A stretch of DNA of 64,000 nt from Ficedula albicollis (lineage: Eukaryota > Chordata > Aves > Passeriformes > Muscicapidae), in the NCBI RefSeq assembly GCF_000247815.1, contig NC_021678.1:10066371-10130370 (forward strand), written 5' to 3'. Of the stretch, positions 52,001 through 64,000 are shown one piece after another (the first letter of the stretch is position 1; every line of letters starts with the position of its first letter). The position numbers were made by a program, and so were the translations under genes. A model generated the notes under the pieces. That model was not told the origin of the DNA. It ran no database searches and saw only the letters and a list, made by a program, of their open reading frames with translations.

Positions 52001-55000
52001 AATCTACAAGCAATACAGTAGGGGGAAATTTTTTTATCAGAAAAGATGTATTTGGTTAGAAGCCTTCTTACAGTAACATCACTCATAATTCTTATATTGA
52101 GCAACACCTGCCTTTGCCAACTTTTAGGATAGGCATAATCACTTTTGCTTGATAATAACTGAAGAGAGACAATGATCATGGAATATTTTGAAAATTGAGT
52201 ACCTATGGTAAAAGCCCTTAAACTGAGCACAAATAAGTTATCAGCAAAGCTGTAGGGTAAGACATCCTTCACCAGAAAAATACAAGGAAAACAGCTCTAC
52301 TCATCAAGTCTGACATATAGGAATGCATAGGGATTGGCTGGAATGTTCCTCCTAACTAAGCTCTGTGTAATTCCAGGCTTGAATTGTATCGAGCATTAAA
52401 AAATGTCCCTTGATGTTGGAAAAAACCCCAAGGAAATCCAGTGCACATGAATGCACGAGTGTCTGTGCCCACAGACAGATCTGGGCAGACCGTGGCCACT
52501 GCTCAGGTTCTGCCCTCTGACATTTCCCTCTGGACTCGGTGACAGTGCCAAAGGCCATTTAACAGCATCTCCCACTTTCAGACCATCCTGCTGCGAGTTC
52601 TGCCGCTCCACCCCTGCGGCTGAGGTGATTTTTCTCTGCACAAACCCTCTCTTCAGACAAACAACAAGCTCTGGCTGAAAACTCCATTAGCAGATGGGGG
52701 CACAGTGAAATTGAGCTCTCTTTGCTCTAGCCCTTTTCCTCAGCCACGCAATGCAGTGCTCCACCTAACCCAGCACGGGGGAAGCCACAGCCAGGACACG
52801 CTCAGCATCCCACACCAGCTATCTTCCTGCTCTTACCTCAGGTAATCAGGGTTTTAGCAGGCTGATACCCTGTGCCCAGGACTGACACACAAGCTGGTTC
52901 TAAACTGAAATGGGACTGCCAAAGCACAGCAGGCAAAGTGATCCCTCTGGCAAGTCCAGCTGGCTTCCTTGTTGATGACAAACAACAGAAATTCAAGCAG
53001 CATTGGATTCAACAGTCACTGAAAACCTAGGCCGCCTAGAACCTCAAGGTTTTGTGTTGCAAAGCAGACACTTAAGTGACAAGAAGAAAGCTTCATTGTC
53101 CTATAAGCCACTATACTCCAACTCAAGAGTCGGGCCAGAGCAGATTTTGCAAAAATTAATCCCAAGCTTCAAAGTTAAAGAAATAAAGAGACTCCTACTA
53201 CTTGAGCAGGCTGTGGGATATGACAGGTGGCTTCTCCATGAGAGGGAGACAAAGGGGCACAGCTCCTGCTCTAAAAGGCATGGTCACTGAGCAAGAGAGA
53301 TCCAAAAGACAGTCATTGCCACCATCTGTAGACGCTTTGAGGAAAAGAGGAATGGAAAATGCAAGAGGCCATTGTATAAATCACTGCCCTGATCCTTGCC
53401 TCTCTCTATCACTCTTTTCTTCCAATAAAGCATGCACATTTCAAGACTGGAAAGAATTACCTCTACATGTGTTTATTTCATCAGCCTGGCACACACTGCA
53501 AGATAAGGAGAATGAATACATTTTCCTCCTGCCAGAGTGTCAGAAACACCCCAGCTATAAAGGAGTCCTACCAACTCCACAGGAATCCTTTATTTTATTT
53601 TTAAGTGACTTAAATAATCTGAAAATTATTTGCATCCACAAATTTTCAATCACTGAATGGCTGGAGGCTAATTGGAGAATTATCTTTCCAGCAGGGAAGT
53701 ATTCACAGTCATTTTGCATGGCAGGTTCTGCTCACTGTTAAAGCAATGTTTGCTTATTTGTTCTAACAAAGTATGTTAATAAATGCATGGGTTTTGAAAG
53801 AGTAGATAAAGGCCCTTGGAAATAGAATCCTTCCAGGGATGCACTTACATCCTCATGGCACCAAATCCTTGCAGTTGAAATGTTAGGACACATTCAGTTT
53901 GCCACGCCTACAAATAACCTTGTCCTTCCCCACAACCTTCAGACACACAGAGACCTGGATATTTTTTAAATATGCTTTCTTAGCTTTGTCCCAAACAGAC
54001 TTTTATTCTTTGCAAGCATTCTATTATTACACATTCATATTGGCAAAATTTTTGCTTATTTGATTAAAACTCCACGAGGATAATATGCCGTGGTTCTAAG
54101 CCACCTGATTTGTCAGGCAAAACAAAAACTGCAGCTAAAAAAGCATTAACTCCATCTAAATTCCAGCAGAACCCAGAAAGGGTGGGAAGATCTTTCCTAG
54201 GTCACTTTTGCAGATCTCCAGCTCCTAAAGCAGCAGCTGCAGGTGAATTGCAGTAGCATGGAATTTGCTACAGACACAAAGCCTCTTAGCCATGACTTGA
54301 GTCGGAATTTGCCCCTAAAGAGAGCCTGGAACTGCTGCACCAAGTTGTGCCGGAAACCTGAGCCGGGTTATGTTTGCACTCACACTTGTCAGCAGCACAG
54401 ACAGACCTCAGGATCTCATTAGCCACTGCACTTCAGCAACATGAAACATTGATTCCCCCACCAAACAAAACAAACAACCAAATCCCACAACCCCACAGTG
54501 TAACAAACTATTCTCGAAGTCAGACTTCAAAGACACTAACTCACAAAAACATCCAATTTTATCTTTTGAGATCATTTCAGAGAGCTTAGCTTCAGTCTCT
54601 GCCCAAAAAAGCTTTATGTGATCTAACATGGCATAGCCTAACAGGAAAAATAAGATAGAATTCATTTCATGTACCTTCTCTCATAAATGCAGATCAAAAA
54701 TTGTGAGCAAGTTGATCACACTGTGGAACTGCAATATTTTAAATAAGGTAACATTTGGTTGCATTTAACAAATAGAAATCAGTAAAAAACATGGACAACA
54801 TTATAGTAAAGTACAAGGAAAAATCTGATGCTGACAAAAAAAACAAAACAATCTCAGAACCTAATGATGAGAAACTTACATTCACCTGTGCTTGTCTGAA
54901 ATCACAGCTATTGGTAGCACTGTTAATTGTATGAAAACACCACTTTCAGCTGTGATGTCAGTGCATTCTTAAAAACACATTCAGCCAAGGAAAGGTCCTG

Positions 55001-55610
55001 AACCCACTCTAGTCAGGACAGGTGTGTTTAGAGCTGAATGGAGTGGATGTCTCAGTGCTTTGGACATGTGGGAGAGCTGGTAGATTTGCCACCCCTCGGT
55101 ACTGGACCAGAAGAAAATGTTCAGAACACATCAAACATGAGACAGGCCCACAGTGCAGCTGTGCACAAAGATTTGCAAAAGCCTCCTACAAAATATATAG
55201 CAAAACACACCCTGCCTACTAGAAGCAGACTGACAAATAAGCAGCCAAATGTCACAAGCATTCTCAGGTTGTCACTCAATTAATGCCTTCAATGACACAA
55301 CTATTAAAAAAGCTCCATGGTAATATCAATATTAGTCATCACAAACTTTGTACCAGCACTTTTCAGCTCGATTCATGCAACATGTATCAGTCCTCAGGTA
55401 CTGTTGTGTCTACTTGATTTCTTTACAACACTGTTTGATTGAAAGGCTATACCTTATTTTGTGGAAAAAATAATGACCAAAAGGAGTGAAACATCAGGTA
55501 AGTTCCACTCAATGGACTAGAGACAAGTTGATGGATGAATTTGCTTTGTCAATAGTCTGTGATCCAGTGACTGACTACACTGCTTGCTGCTTCCTACAAC
55601 CACACCACGA
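49056..55610. other. Intronic stretch without recognised genes or mobile elements
   Basis: This contains the longest non-low-complexity open frame of the window (53202-53741 plus, 179 codons). Its translation matches no domain I know, and it lacks a splice or promoter context. A somewhat GC-richer patch lies at 52440-52870. No duplication of the type seen elsewhere was found in this 6.5 kb. Confidence 0.5.
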
Positions 55611-55734
55611 GGCAGAAAAACACGATAAACTTGCCATTAGCCAAAAGCAGGGGTTGCTGCTTTCACATACATGGCAGAAAAACACAATAAACTTGCCATT
55701 GGCCAAAAGCAGGGGTTGCTGCTTTCACATACAC
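55611..55734. repeat. 62-bp tandem duplication
   Basis: Copies at 55611-55672 and 55673-55734 ('ggcagaaaaacac', 'aaacttgccatt', 'gcaggggttgctgctttc') differ at about two or three positions. Confidence 0.94.
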
Positions 55735-57760
55735 TTCTTAAAACAGCATTTCAAAGTAGGAATATCTAGCCTATGCCAACATGATAAACAACCTCGTCTT
55801 TTATGGATAGCTAAACTATTAACCTATGGGGGACAAACCAGAATTTGATGGATTTTTAAATATTGTTTGTCCATAAAGACTCTGTAATGATTTTAAAACA
55901 AAATAAAAGAAAATATCGAAGGGTTCCATTAGACTCAGCAATTCACAGCACACAGTGCATTCTCCATTCCAGAACAATTTAACTTTTTTTTTAACCGTTA
56001 TTTTAATTATATTCACATTTCTACTGAGTTCAGGGAAAATTAGATGTGCCTTGGCTCCTACTGTAAAATGAAAAAAAAAAAATCAGTTTATCTGTTTGTA
56101 GTATATACAAAAACAAGTCAAAGTTAATGATGCCTAAAGGCTATTGCCTATTTTCTGCCTTACTAGAAAAGGCCTTAGAAATCAGCAGGGTCCATAAATC
56201 ACTCAACTATTCTGCAAATCTTATTACACTTATAATTTCTTGCCCCTCTTTGGGGTTTAAGAATCTGCTTATCTCTGCTAATACTTTGCATACGTTACAG
56301 ACATCAGATTGCGTGAGACAAAAAAAAACCACAGGCAGTAAAAAGCAATTCCCTTCAGCCCATACCCCCTCATTGTCTAAAGTTTCTAATGCTATTTAGC
56401 TGCTCCTTGCTTTTATGAAGAGTAAGTTCTGCTTCTCCACCACTTTCCAGGTTCTCATTTAAAAATCAATGAGACTTCAAAAGAAATGAATACATTTTCT
56501 TGAAGGTGTGCACTGTTCTTCCAGAGCATGGATCAAAGCTGGAGTAAATTTCTATAAACATTTCTCATTATTTTTGGAGGATTCACCAACTCTTTCAATC
56601 ATACTGGGGATTTCAAATTGGCCAGTAGGATGTCAGCAGATCCAATTTCTATGGTTTCACAGACAAATTTACCTTCTTTTTTTCAGGTAGATGATTATGC
56701 AACAGGAGCCTGTCATCAGCCCCTGCTCCCCAATTTTTAATTGTAAATGCATACACTGCAAATCAAAGACACTCAAGTTTTGAGCTAATCAGACTGCACT
56801 ACAAATAAGCATTTGAAAAGCATAAATTAAGGCCAGTACTTCCTAATACATATTCCCTCAGACTAGTCCTTCACAGCTCTTTTCCCTTTAAGTGAGGCCA
56901 CAGAAGAGAATGACATCAATGTGCAAAGTCTAACAGTCAAAGGGATCAAACTCCAGTTAAAATTAATACTAATTGCACATTACTCCATCATTCTAGAACA
57001 GTGAAAAATATGACAGCATATCTCAGGTTTGATAGGAGTTGTAGATAGGCCTTTCCCTTTTTCATTTATAAATAAGGCTAGACATGATATTCTTAATAAA
57101 CATACATGTACATGCATTCCTTCTACACAATCCAAGCAGACAGAGAGAGAATGCAGACTCAGATAAAACAAAATTCAGATGAAATTCCTCTGCACAAAAA
57201 GAATTCGGTGGCTGCAATAATTTCTTCAAATAGGGCAGCTAATTGTAACTTCAGAAAGCAATGCCAAGTGGCTAACAGGAAGATGAAAGCATTTTCCTGT
57301 CTGCATTGAGAAGATTACACTGTTAGACTAAAAGCAATACAGACAAAGACTGATGAAAGATTAATCCATTTTCTTTTGGAACTGAGCAGTTTGGACGTTA
57401 AAGTCTTTGGATAATTTTACACTAGAACTCTGTATCAGAACCAGCAGTCTCAGTTCTAAAATTTATGGTCCTTCCTTTCCTTAGTTCAGAAAATATTTCA
57501 AGATGAATGGATGTAGTATTACTGCATAGCCAGAAATAATTTTGTAGCAGAACTAGTTAATTGCTTTTTGCACCGTTAGACCACTCTCTTGGGACATACA
57601 GGGTGGAACCAAACTCTCTCTCCTTTTCCCATACAAAATAGGAAGTCAATGATCATCTGTTGGTCCACATTTGCACCCCTTTGGCTAATAAATGGAGTAA
57701 TTTGCTAGAATAGAATCAGGTTTGTCACATCTGTGAACAGAAATCCTTATCCTAACCTGG
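55735..57760. other. Intronic stretch without recognised features
   Basis: AT-rich sequence. Open frames at 56127-56399 and 56508-56690 (plus) show no domain or exon context. Confidence 0.5.
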
Positions 57761-57891
57761 CAAAACTACCCATTCACTGGACAATAAACACTGCACTTGC
57801 TGGTACTGGCACACATTTATAGAGCTGACAAAACTACCAGTTCACTGGACAATAAACACTGCACTTGCTGGTACTTGCACACATTTATAAT
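57761..57891. repeat. 68-bp tandem duplication at the edge of a larger array
   Basis: Copies start at 57761 and 57829 ('caaaactacc', 'ttcactggacaataaacac', 'gcacttgctggtact'). The right copy runs into the 428-bp unit that begins at 57872, so two different duplications abut here. Confidence 0.92.
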
Positions 57892-59172
57892 ACAAGCCCT
57901 GAAGCAAAAAAGAAAAAAAAAATAACACAACTTTAAATAACAGGCTTTCCTGAAGATGGGCAGCTAAGCAGGGAAGGTGAGAGGCTCCTGCAGTTTCACA
58001 CCAAAAGCACTGAAAGAAAGGTGAAAGATATCCAAATAACATGAAACTCCCCAAACCTTCCTATATGAAAAGCTTGTTCTTGCATCTCTGGCAGGTTCAA
58101 AAGGCACATATCCTTATATAAGCTCACTTATATGTCTTAATAGAATTTTTAACCTCCTTTTTTTCCAAAGCTCAACCGTAAATATTTCTGTGTTTCCTTG
58201 TGATGTGATGGAATGAAACTTCACAGAGAAAGCAACAATATTCTTACTCCATAACACATGGTTTGGACACTGTTCTGAAGGAGATTCTGTAAATGCATGT
58301 ACTGGCACACATTTATAATACAAGCCCTGAAGCAAAAAAGAAAAAAAAAATAACACAACTTTAAATAACAGGCTTTCCTGAAGATGGGCAGCTAAGCAGG
58401 GAAGGTGAGAGGCTCCTGCAGTTTCACACCAAAAGCACTGAAAGAAAGGTGAAAGATATCCAAATAACATGAAACTCCCCAAACCTTCCTATATGAAAAG
58501 CTTGTTCTTGCATCTCTGGCAGGTTCAAAAGGCACATATCCTTATATAAGCTCACTTATATGTCTTAATAGAATTTTTAACCTCCTTTTTTTCCAAAGCT
58601 CAACCGTAAATATTTCTGTGTTTCCTTGTGATGTGATGGAATGAAACTTCACAGAGAAAGCAACAATATTCTTACTCCATAACACATGGTTTGGACACTG
58701 TTCTGAAGGAGATTCTGTAAATGCATGCAGACTGCATATTCTAACCAACTGAAGACAGTACAAACAACTTTAAATAACAGGCTTTCCAGAAGATGGTCAG
58801 CTAAGCAGGGAAGGTGAGAGGCTCCTGCAGTTTCACACCAAAAGCACTGAAAGAAAGGTGAAAGATATCCAAATAACATGAAACTCCCCAAACCTTCCTA
58901 TATGAAAAGCTTGTTCTTGCATCTCTGGCAGGTTCAAAAGGCACATATCCTTATATAAGCTCATTTATATGTCTTAATAGAATTTTTAACCTCCTTTTTT
59001 TCCAAAGCTCAACTGTAAATATTTCTGTGTTTCGTTGTGATGTGATGGAATGAAACTTCACAGAGAAAGCAACAATATTCTTACTCCATAACACATGGTT
59101 TGGACACTGTTCTGAAGGAGATTCTGTAAATGCATGCAGACTGCATATTCTAACCAACTGAAGACAGTACAA
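57872..59172. repeat. Nested tandem triplication (428-bp and 409-bp units)
   Basis: A 428-bp unit at 57872-58299 is repeated at 58300-58727 with one visible difference near the start. A 409-bp unit, 58355-58763, which is most of copy 2 plus a 36-bp tail, is repeated again at 58764-59172 with about five differences (for example gatgggcag versus gatggtcag, caaccgtaa versus caactgtaa, ttccttg versus ttcgttg). Two overlapping duplication events with different endpoints explain the structure. The minus-strand open frames that recur here (57842-58054, 58114-58482, 58649-58891) are copies of one non-coding passenger frame. Confidence 0.95.
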
Positions 59173-60021
59173 TTCACACATAATTGCCTAGCTCATTACA
59201 TCAAATCTTGTAAATATTTTATTGCACTGCTTTACAGAAAATGCTCTTTGAATCTGCCACTGCTGCACATTCTACACCTACTCAGCCATTATACTGGAAA
59301 AAGGTGAGTGCCATCATCCACAGCAGAGAACAAGGTATCAGAAGCAGTACAGCAAAGAAAAAACAAGTAACTACAGAGAATTTATACTGGCTAGCTTCTC
59401 TGCATGGCAGCCTAAAAATTTAAGTATGGCTATTAAAGTTTTGCTTGCCAGTAGTTCATCCCTTTAGCAGAACCCCTGCCCCACAAAAGGATGTGTAAAA
59501 ATGGGCAACAGATATAGGATATAAACAGCCATACCAGAAGCCTGCTACATAAGCCATACATTTTAGTTGGAAAAATAATACTTTACTGGGATTTTACCTA
59601 AAAATACCAACACTTCCACAGAATAAATAACTCTCTCAGCTTCCTTGGCTCCTAAGTCTCCTATGGAAGGCAAACTACAAATGAGACATTGCTCAGAGAT
59701 ACTTAATCCTTTTGTGTTTCAATTCAGTCCACTCACTATATTATGAGGTTGTCAGAATTTATACCAGATTATCCTTCCACACTTCATTCACAAACTCAAT
59801 TCATTAACTTGTCTTCTCCCCCTCTCTCTCCCAGTTAGCTAAAAAGCTATTAAAAATTGTAGCTGGAAATTATGAAGATGTTCCCTTTCTATGCACATTG
59901 AATGACACAACCTGCTGCAAAAAGGAAACTGCCAGGTTTGTCAAGAACCATTGACTGAAATTCTGTACTTTTGTTAACTAGTAATGGAAGTTTGGGGGGT
60001 TTAATTTGTAACCAATCAGAC
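59173..60021. other. Intronic stretch without recognised features
   Basis: AT-rich sequence between the nested array and the LTR. One 60-codon open frame (59241-59423 plus) has no recognisable content. Confidence 0.5.
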
Positions 60022-60735
60022 TGTCTTAGGTTGCAATACAGGATGTGGCCAAAAGTATGTATTGTATCACCAGCTGTTAAAACCGGGTGGGGCAGTGACC
60101 CTTATCTCTGTGGCACATGTTCTCTGCTAATGGGCCAGCTGTTAAAACCAGGTGGGGCAATCATCTTTATCTTTTCCACAACCCATCCTCCCTCCAGGAA
60201 GATCTCATCTGCTGCTGGCCCATTCAGTCCCACTGCATGACTGATAAAATTGCATCATCCCATTGGGAGATGCTCCAGCCAGGGGGAGAAGCCAAGCCTT
60301 TCCTACCCAGATAAAAACTGAGATTTTGGACACCAAAGCAGCCTTTTCCACTGGATTCCAGAGGAAAACAAGACCCTTCTACATATCCCTGGACCTTCAG
60401 AGGAAAACTGCACCTTCTACAGGAGCACTGCTCCAGCTGAACCACATCTGCCACTGCAGGAGGATGCAGCCACCATTGAATGGCACTGCTGCCAACACCC
60501 TGACTGACTGACGGGGTGTCAGGTTGTATTCTGACTCTGTCAGGGTTTTGGGTTTGTTTTGTGTAATACTGTATTTCTATTTTAATTTTTCCTAGTAAAG
60601 ACCTGTTATTACTATTCCTATATCAATGCCTTAATTATCAAAACTATAATAATTTGGAGGGAGGTGGTTTACATCGTCCATTTCAAGAAAGGCTCCTGCT
60701 TATCTTAGCAGACACCTGTCTTTCAAACCAAGACA
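60022..60735 (+). mobile_element. Solo LTR of an endogenous retrovirus, plus orientation (copy B)
   Basis: About 714 bp, starting TGTCTTAGGTTGCAATAC and ending near 'caaaccaagaca' (TG...CA). The flanks CAGAC (60017-60021) and CAGAT (60736-60740) match at four of five bases, compatible with a 5-bp target-site duplication. It shares its first 500-odd bases with the LTR at 38576. Its 3' end has 'ttttcctagtaaagacctg', 'ataataatttggagggaggt' and 'gcagacacctgtctttcaaa', an ending I recall from common songbird LTRs. A direct repeat of 'agctgttaaaacc' (about 71 bp apart) is present here; the 38576 copy has that segment once. There is no adjacent gag or pol sequence, so it is a solo LTR formed by LTR-LTR recombination. 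Confidence 0.8.
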
Positions 60736-60738
60736 CAG

Positions 60739-60890
60739 ATCAGAGTAGGATAACTGGGATTAAAACCAAACCTTAAAAGCACCTTTACCCCATCCCTCTT
60801 CTTCCCAGGCTTGAATCAGAGTAGGATAACTGGAATTAAAACCAAACCTTAAAAGCACCTTTACCCCATCCCTCTTCTTCCCAGGCTTGA
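60739..60890. repeat. 76-bp tandem duplication bordering the LTR
   Basis: Copies at 60739-60814 and 60815-60890 differ at one position (actgggatt versus actggaatt). The first copy begins within 4 bp of the LTR end, inside the putative target-site duplication. Confidence 0.95.
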
Positions 60891-63800
60891 CTTCATTCCT
60901 GATCTGCTACCTCCACCCCTGAGCAACACAGGGGAATGCCAATTCTAAAGTCCACCCACTACCAAAATCATTTCACAGCTGAAGAAGCCAATATTTCAGG
61001 CTACATTTGCATTTACTAACAAATTGTTTGTACTGGCTATATGTAAAACAGAGCTATAATTTTTATATAAGTGTTTTAAATATAGAACTGATCTTTAAAA
61101 GTTAATATTTGTTGAAAAATATTAAAGGTAATAAATAGCTGTGATATTCAAAATTAGGACAGAGCTATGAAACTAAATCAAAGATCCAGGCATCCACATT
61201 CCTTAAAAGCACAATTTTTCAGTTAAGAAGTAAGATGTAGCCCTGTAAAGAAAAGCTTTACATTAAACCATTAAACCCTTTGGAAGAAAAACAAAAGCAA
61301 AAGCCACCATCTATGTTAAGTATACAATCATTACTGCTCACAGGATGAAGGATCTACAAGCAGAAATGTTGCCTCCTCACTTACTACTAGAAAAAAGATT
61401 GGTCTTTGGTTTCTGAAATCAATGACAGTGGGTACTAAAAGATCTAGCATATTTACTACAATAATTTCTGAATATACTGAATAAAAATTCTTGTTTCTCT
61501 TAGTTGGCCTTTATCCCCTGAAAATGACTAGTATACTTCCATAAGCCAGTATTTTACCTGTTCTCTTGGGACAGATTTATTAATGGGAATAATATCTGGG
61601 GGGAAAAATTCTCAGTAGCAGAAATAACTGAACATCACAGCTGGTATTTTTGGAGAGATTGCACAAGAACTTTCATTTCAGAATTAGAAAGGCAGAATTC
61701 TCAGTACAGTAAAATCAGACTAAATCCCAAAGCACACATTTGGTGCCACTGCTTGATTATTTCCTTGATTTGAGATGCATTTTCTTGCATTTTGATTCTG
61801 ATGGTTTTTTTGACTGAAGTGTGACCATATTTTTAGCATCACTATTTGTGGCACAGAAACCCTGTTTATGGCAGACATTTAAATTTACTATCACTATGGC
61901 TGGTTGAACCTATTACATGAGATCACTTAACATCACCCAACTAGTCATGAGCAAGACCTGGAAAATGTTTCTTTCTCATCATAGTTTTTTTCTAAGTATG
62001 CACCTTGGTAACTGATGGAACTACCAGACCACATGTTTATTAGCAAAACACAAGACTGCTATCTAAGAAGAATGCTTTTAACTGGAAATATTAACTTTCA
62101 ATAAGTTCTGTTGCTGTCATAGTCTTAACTGTGTATTTACAAAATGTGAAAATGTGGAGACCACCCACTTATTTCATCTAGCAGTGTATCAGTTTTCCTT
62201 CTTTCAGACCAGGAATAAAAAGCTCCTTCATCTTCTACAGTCCCTTTACATCCACATATGCATATATATTACATATTTTCATAAGAGCTTTGGGGTACTT
62301 TTATGCCTATAAATAAATAAAGGAAGGATTATTTTAATGAGGAAATCATATGCACATCTATGAAGCTCAAAAAGACATATGGCAAAAACAGCTGAACTCT
62401 AGATGAGGGTGAGAGTATGTACATAAGCTTCAGCAGCATGGGCCAACTTACAAACTATTTTGATGAAAAATTCATTTTAAAGAAAGAACCTGATTTGTTC
62501 TATTTATTTGGCATTGACAGTTCCACAAAAGTGATGCTTTTTTCAGTGACATTTACCAGTCTAGGTTTGTTTTTGCTTTTAATTAATGAAAGAAAGTTGG
62601 ATGACCTTTTTCATTTGTGTCTCAGCTGTCACATAAGCAGTTCACCCATTTTCTGCTAACCAGAGAAAACCATCTCAAGGACAAGCTGATCTGAACCACC
62701 ACTCAGGCACAGGCTGAGTGCTGGAGAACACAGCTCATTTCATACAGGCAGCACCTCAGATTTCCATCTGTATCAGGACTGACACGCAATCTACATGCAC
62801 CAGCTTGGCCAGAAAACATCTCTGGACCCGAGGTAAATCGTGCCCCTTCCCAGGAAAAGCACAATGAGTATCAAGTGAGCTGTTCCTCCTGTGTCCAAAG
62901 ACCTGCACGGCTCCTCCAGGCTGTGCTCCACAGCACAGACACTACACTAGATCATGGTAAAAATCTCTCCATCATAAACAAGAAGTAACACTAACAGGTA
63001 CTTGCTAGCACTGAATCACCTCTGCTTACTGCAATAGCGTTTTAATTGGCACTTACAAGGCAGGCCTGTGAGATCTGGTGAAGCATGGGGCACACACAAT
63101 GGGTTCTTAAGGCATCCCTTTCTGTGTTTAATAATTATGGTGATATGCTGAACACTACCCAGGATATGAGACATTCATTAGGATGTTATCTTTGCTCTCT
63201 AGGAGGGATTTTATGTTTTCATATTACTTAAATATATGCTGTGTAGTTAACCAATTTTAAATACTCATAAACACAGGGAAGATTAAGTTTTATCTGTGTG
63301 TGAGTTTCATAAGCTTATACTGCTTGAAAAACCCCAAATTCTGGATAAAACTTGTGCTTTTTATTAATGATCTCTATCCTTTCTTGATCCCCAAAAATCT
63401 CCCCAAACACAGCTAGTGTTCAAACCACCAGTTCAAATAAGGGAGAGCGGAGAAGGATAAATCATTAGAAAACTGAATTTCTTATGTGAACTCTGAGTCC
63501 CAGGAAAAGGAGACATAAACACCAATCAGTTTCTATCACTGTGCATACTAAAAGCAGATCTTACAAAGGCTTTTGCTTGTAGGAGAGGCTCCATAATTTA
63601 TTCCCAACAGTATTTTAATTTAGCCAACCTCAAACGAAACAAGAAGCACAGAAGGAATTGCAATTCTGAAATGTTTTTCTCCAAGTGTTTCCCAGGATTA
63701 CTCTGCTTTAACCATCCTTGCTGAAGGTTGTACCTTACATCAAAACCAGCTCTTGGTTTGCTAGTTTGATCCTCTGAAGCCTTTCCAATTACTCATTTCC

Positions 63801-64000
63801 CCTGACTTCTCAACTATTACAGAGGAATAAAGAAGGCTGAATAGGGCAGAGAAATTCAGTTTGTCAAACCTACTTTCACAAAACGAGGACATTAGTACAG
63901 CACTGTATCAGACATATTTTGTTAGCTTCTCATCAGAAGCTTTAATGTAAACATGTTTTCAAAAATACCATAAAAAGAATATTTTTTTAAGTACTGATCA
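60891..64000. other. Intronic stretch without recognised features
   Basis: AT-rich intron sequence to the window edge. One 80-codon open frame (62417-62659 plus) has no domain or exon context. No mobile element or duplication was recognised. Confidence 0.5.

Noticed and set aside
53202..53741. 179-codon plus-strand open frame, the longest outside low-complexity sequence
   Set aside because: The translation has no recognised domain. There is no promoter, splice or polyadenylation context, and a length like this can occur by chance in 64 kb read in six frames.
57842..59181. Repeated 70-122 residue minus-strand frames, suggesting a tandem gene family
   Set aside because: They are passengers of the nested 428/409-bp duplication. 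The frames end differently in each copy and have hydrophobic, chance-like composition.
38576..60735. The two matching LTRs as the ends of a single 22-kb provirus
   Set aside because: Their 3' ends differ, the intervening DNA has no gag/pol/env sequence, and it holds ordinary intron sequence and unrelated duplications.

Overview
The window looks like avian, probably songbird (passerine), nuclear DNA lying inside one very large gene. It is AT-rich and CpG-poor. It carries several CR1 retrotransposon remnants and LTRs of types familiar from songbird genomes. There is no bacterial-style gene packing, no operon, no rRNA or tRNA, and no CRISPR array.

The only coding sequence I can support is one 130-bp exon on the minus strand at 3143-3272. 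It encodes the first part of the EGF-like domain of neuregulin-3 (NRG3), the ERBB4 ligand. It is flanked by a good 3' splice site (pyrimidine tract plus CAG) and a consensus GTAAGT 5' splice site. Positions 1-3142 are therefore part of the downstream intron. Positions 3273-64000 are most simply the 3' part of the very long upstream intron of the same gene (intron 1 in the mammalian numbering).

The mobile elements are two CR1 3' ends on the plus strand (about 3705-4256 and 34440-35352), a short CR1 fragment on the minus strand (about 22434-22575), and two solo LTRs sharing one U3 type on the plus strand (38576-39161 and 60022-60735). There is also a probable ERVL-like LTR on the minus strand (about 27485-28134), and weaker candidates near 8777 and 40440.

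The most striking feature is the density of short, nearly identical direct tandem duplications. About 21 loci have units of 40 to 476 bp, almost all with exactly two copies and roughly 0-7% divergence. Several are nested. Some lie inside CR1 or LTR copies, so they postdate those insertions. A second oddity is a 146-nt uninterrupted G run inside a poly-A tract (21970-22115), with a smaller 32-nt G run inside poly-T (44503-44534). These are either extreme G-quadruplex-prone tracts or sequencing/assembly artefacts.

A few high-complexity, repeat-free stretches rich in homeodomain, forkhead, CRE or GATA-like words (about 6030-6250, 19050-19150, 20700-20800, 46540-46720, 47885-47990) are candidate conserved regulatory elements of NRG3. 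This is a guess from base composition, not from an alignment. I found no evidence for a new protein-coding system. The remaining open reading frames look like chance or repeat-derived frames.
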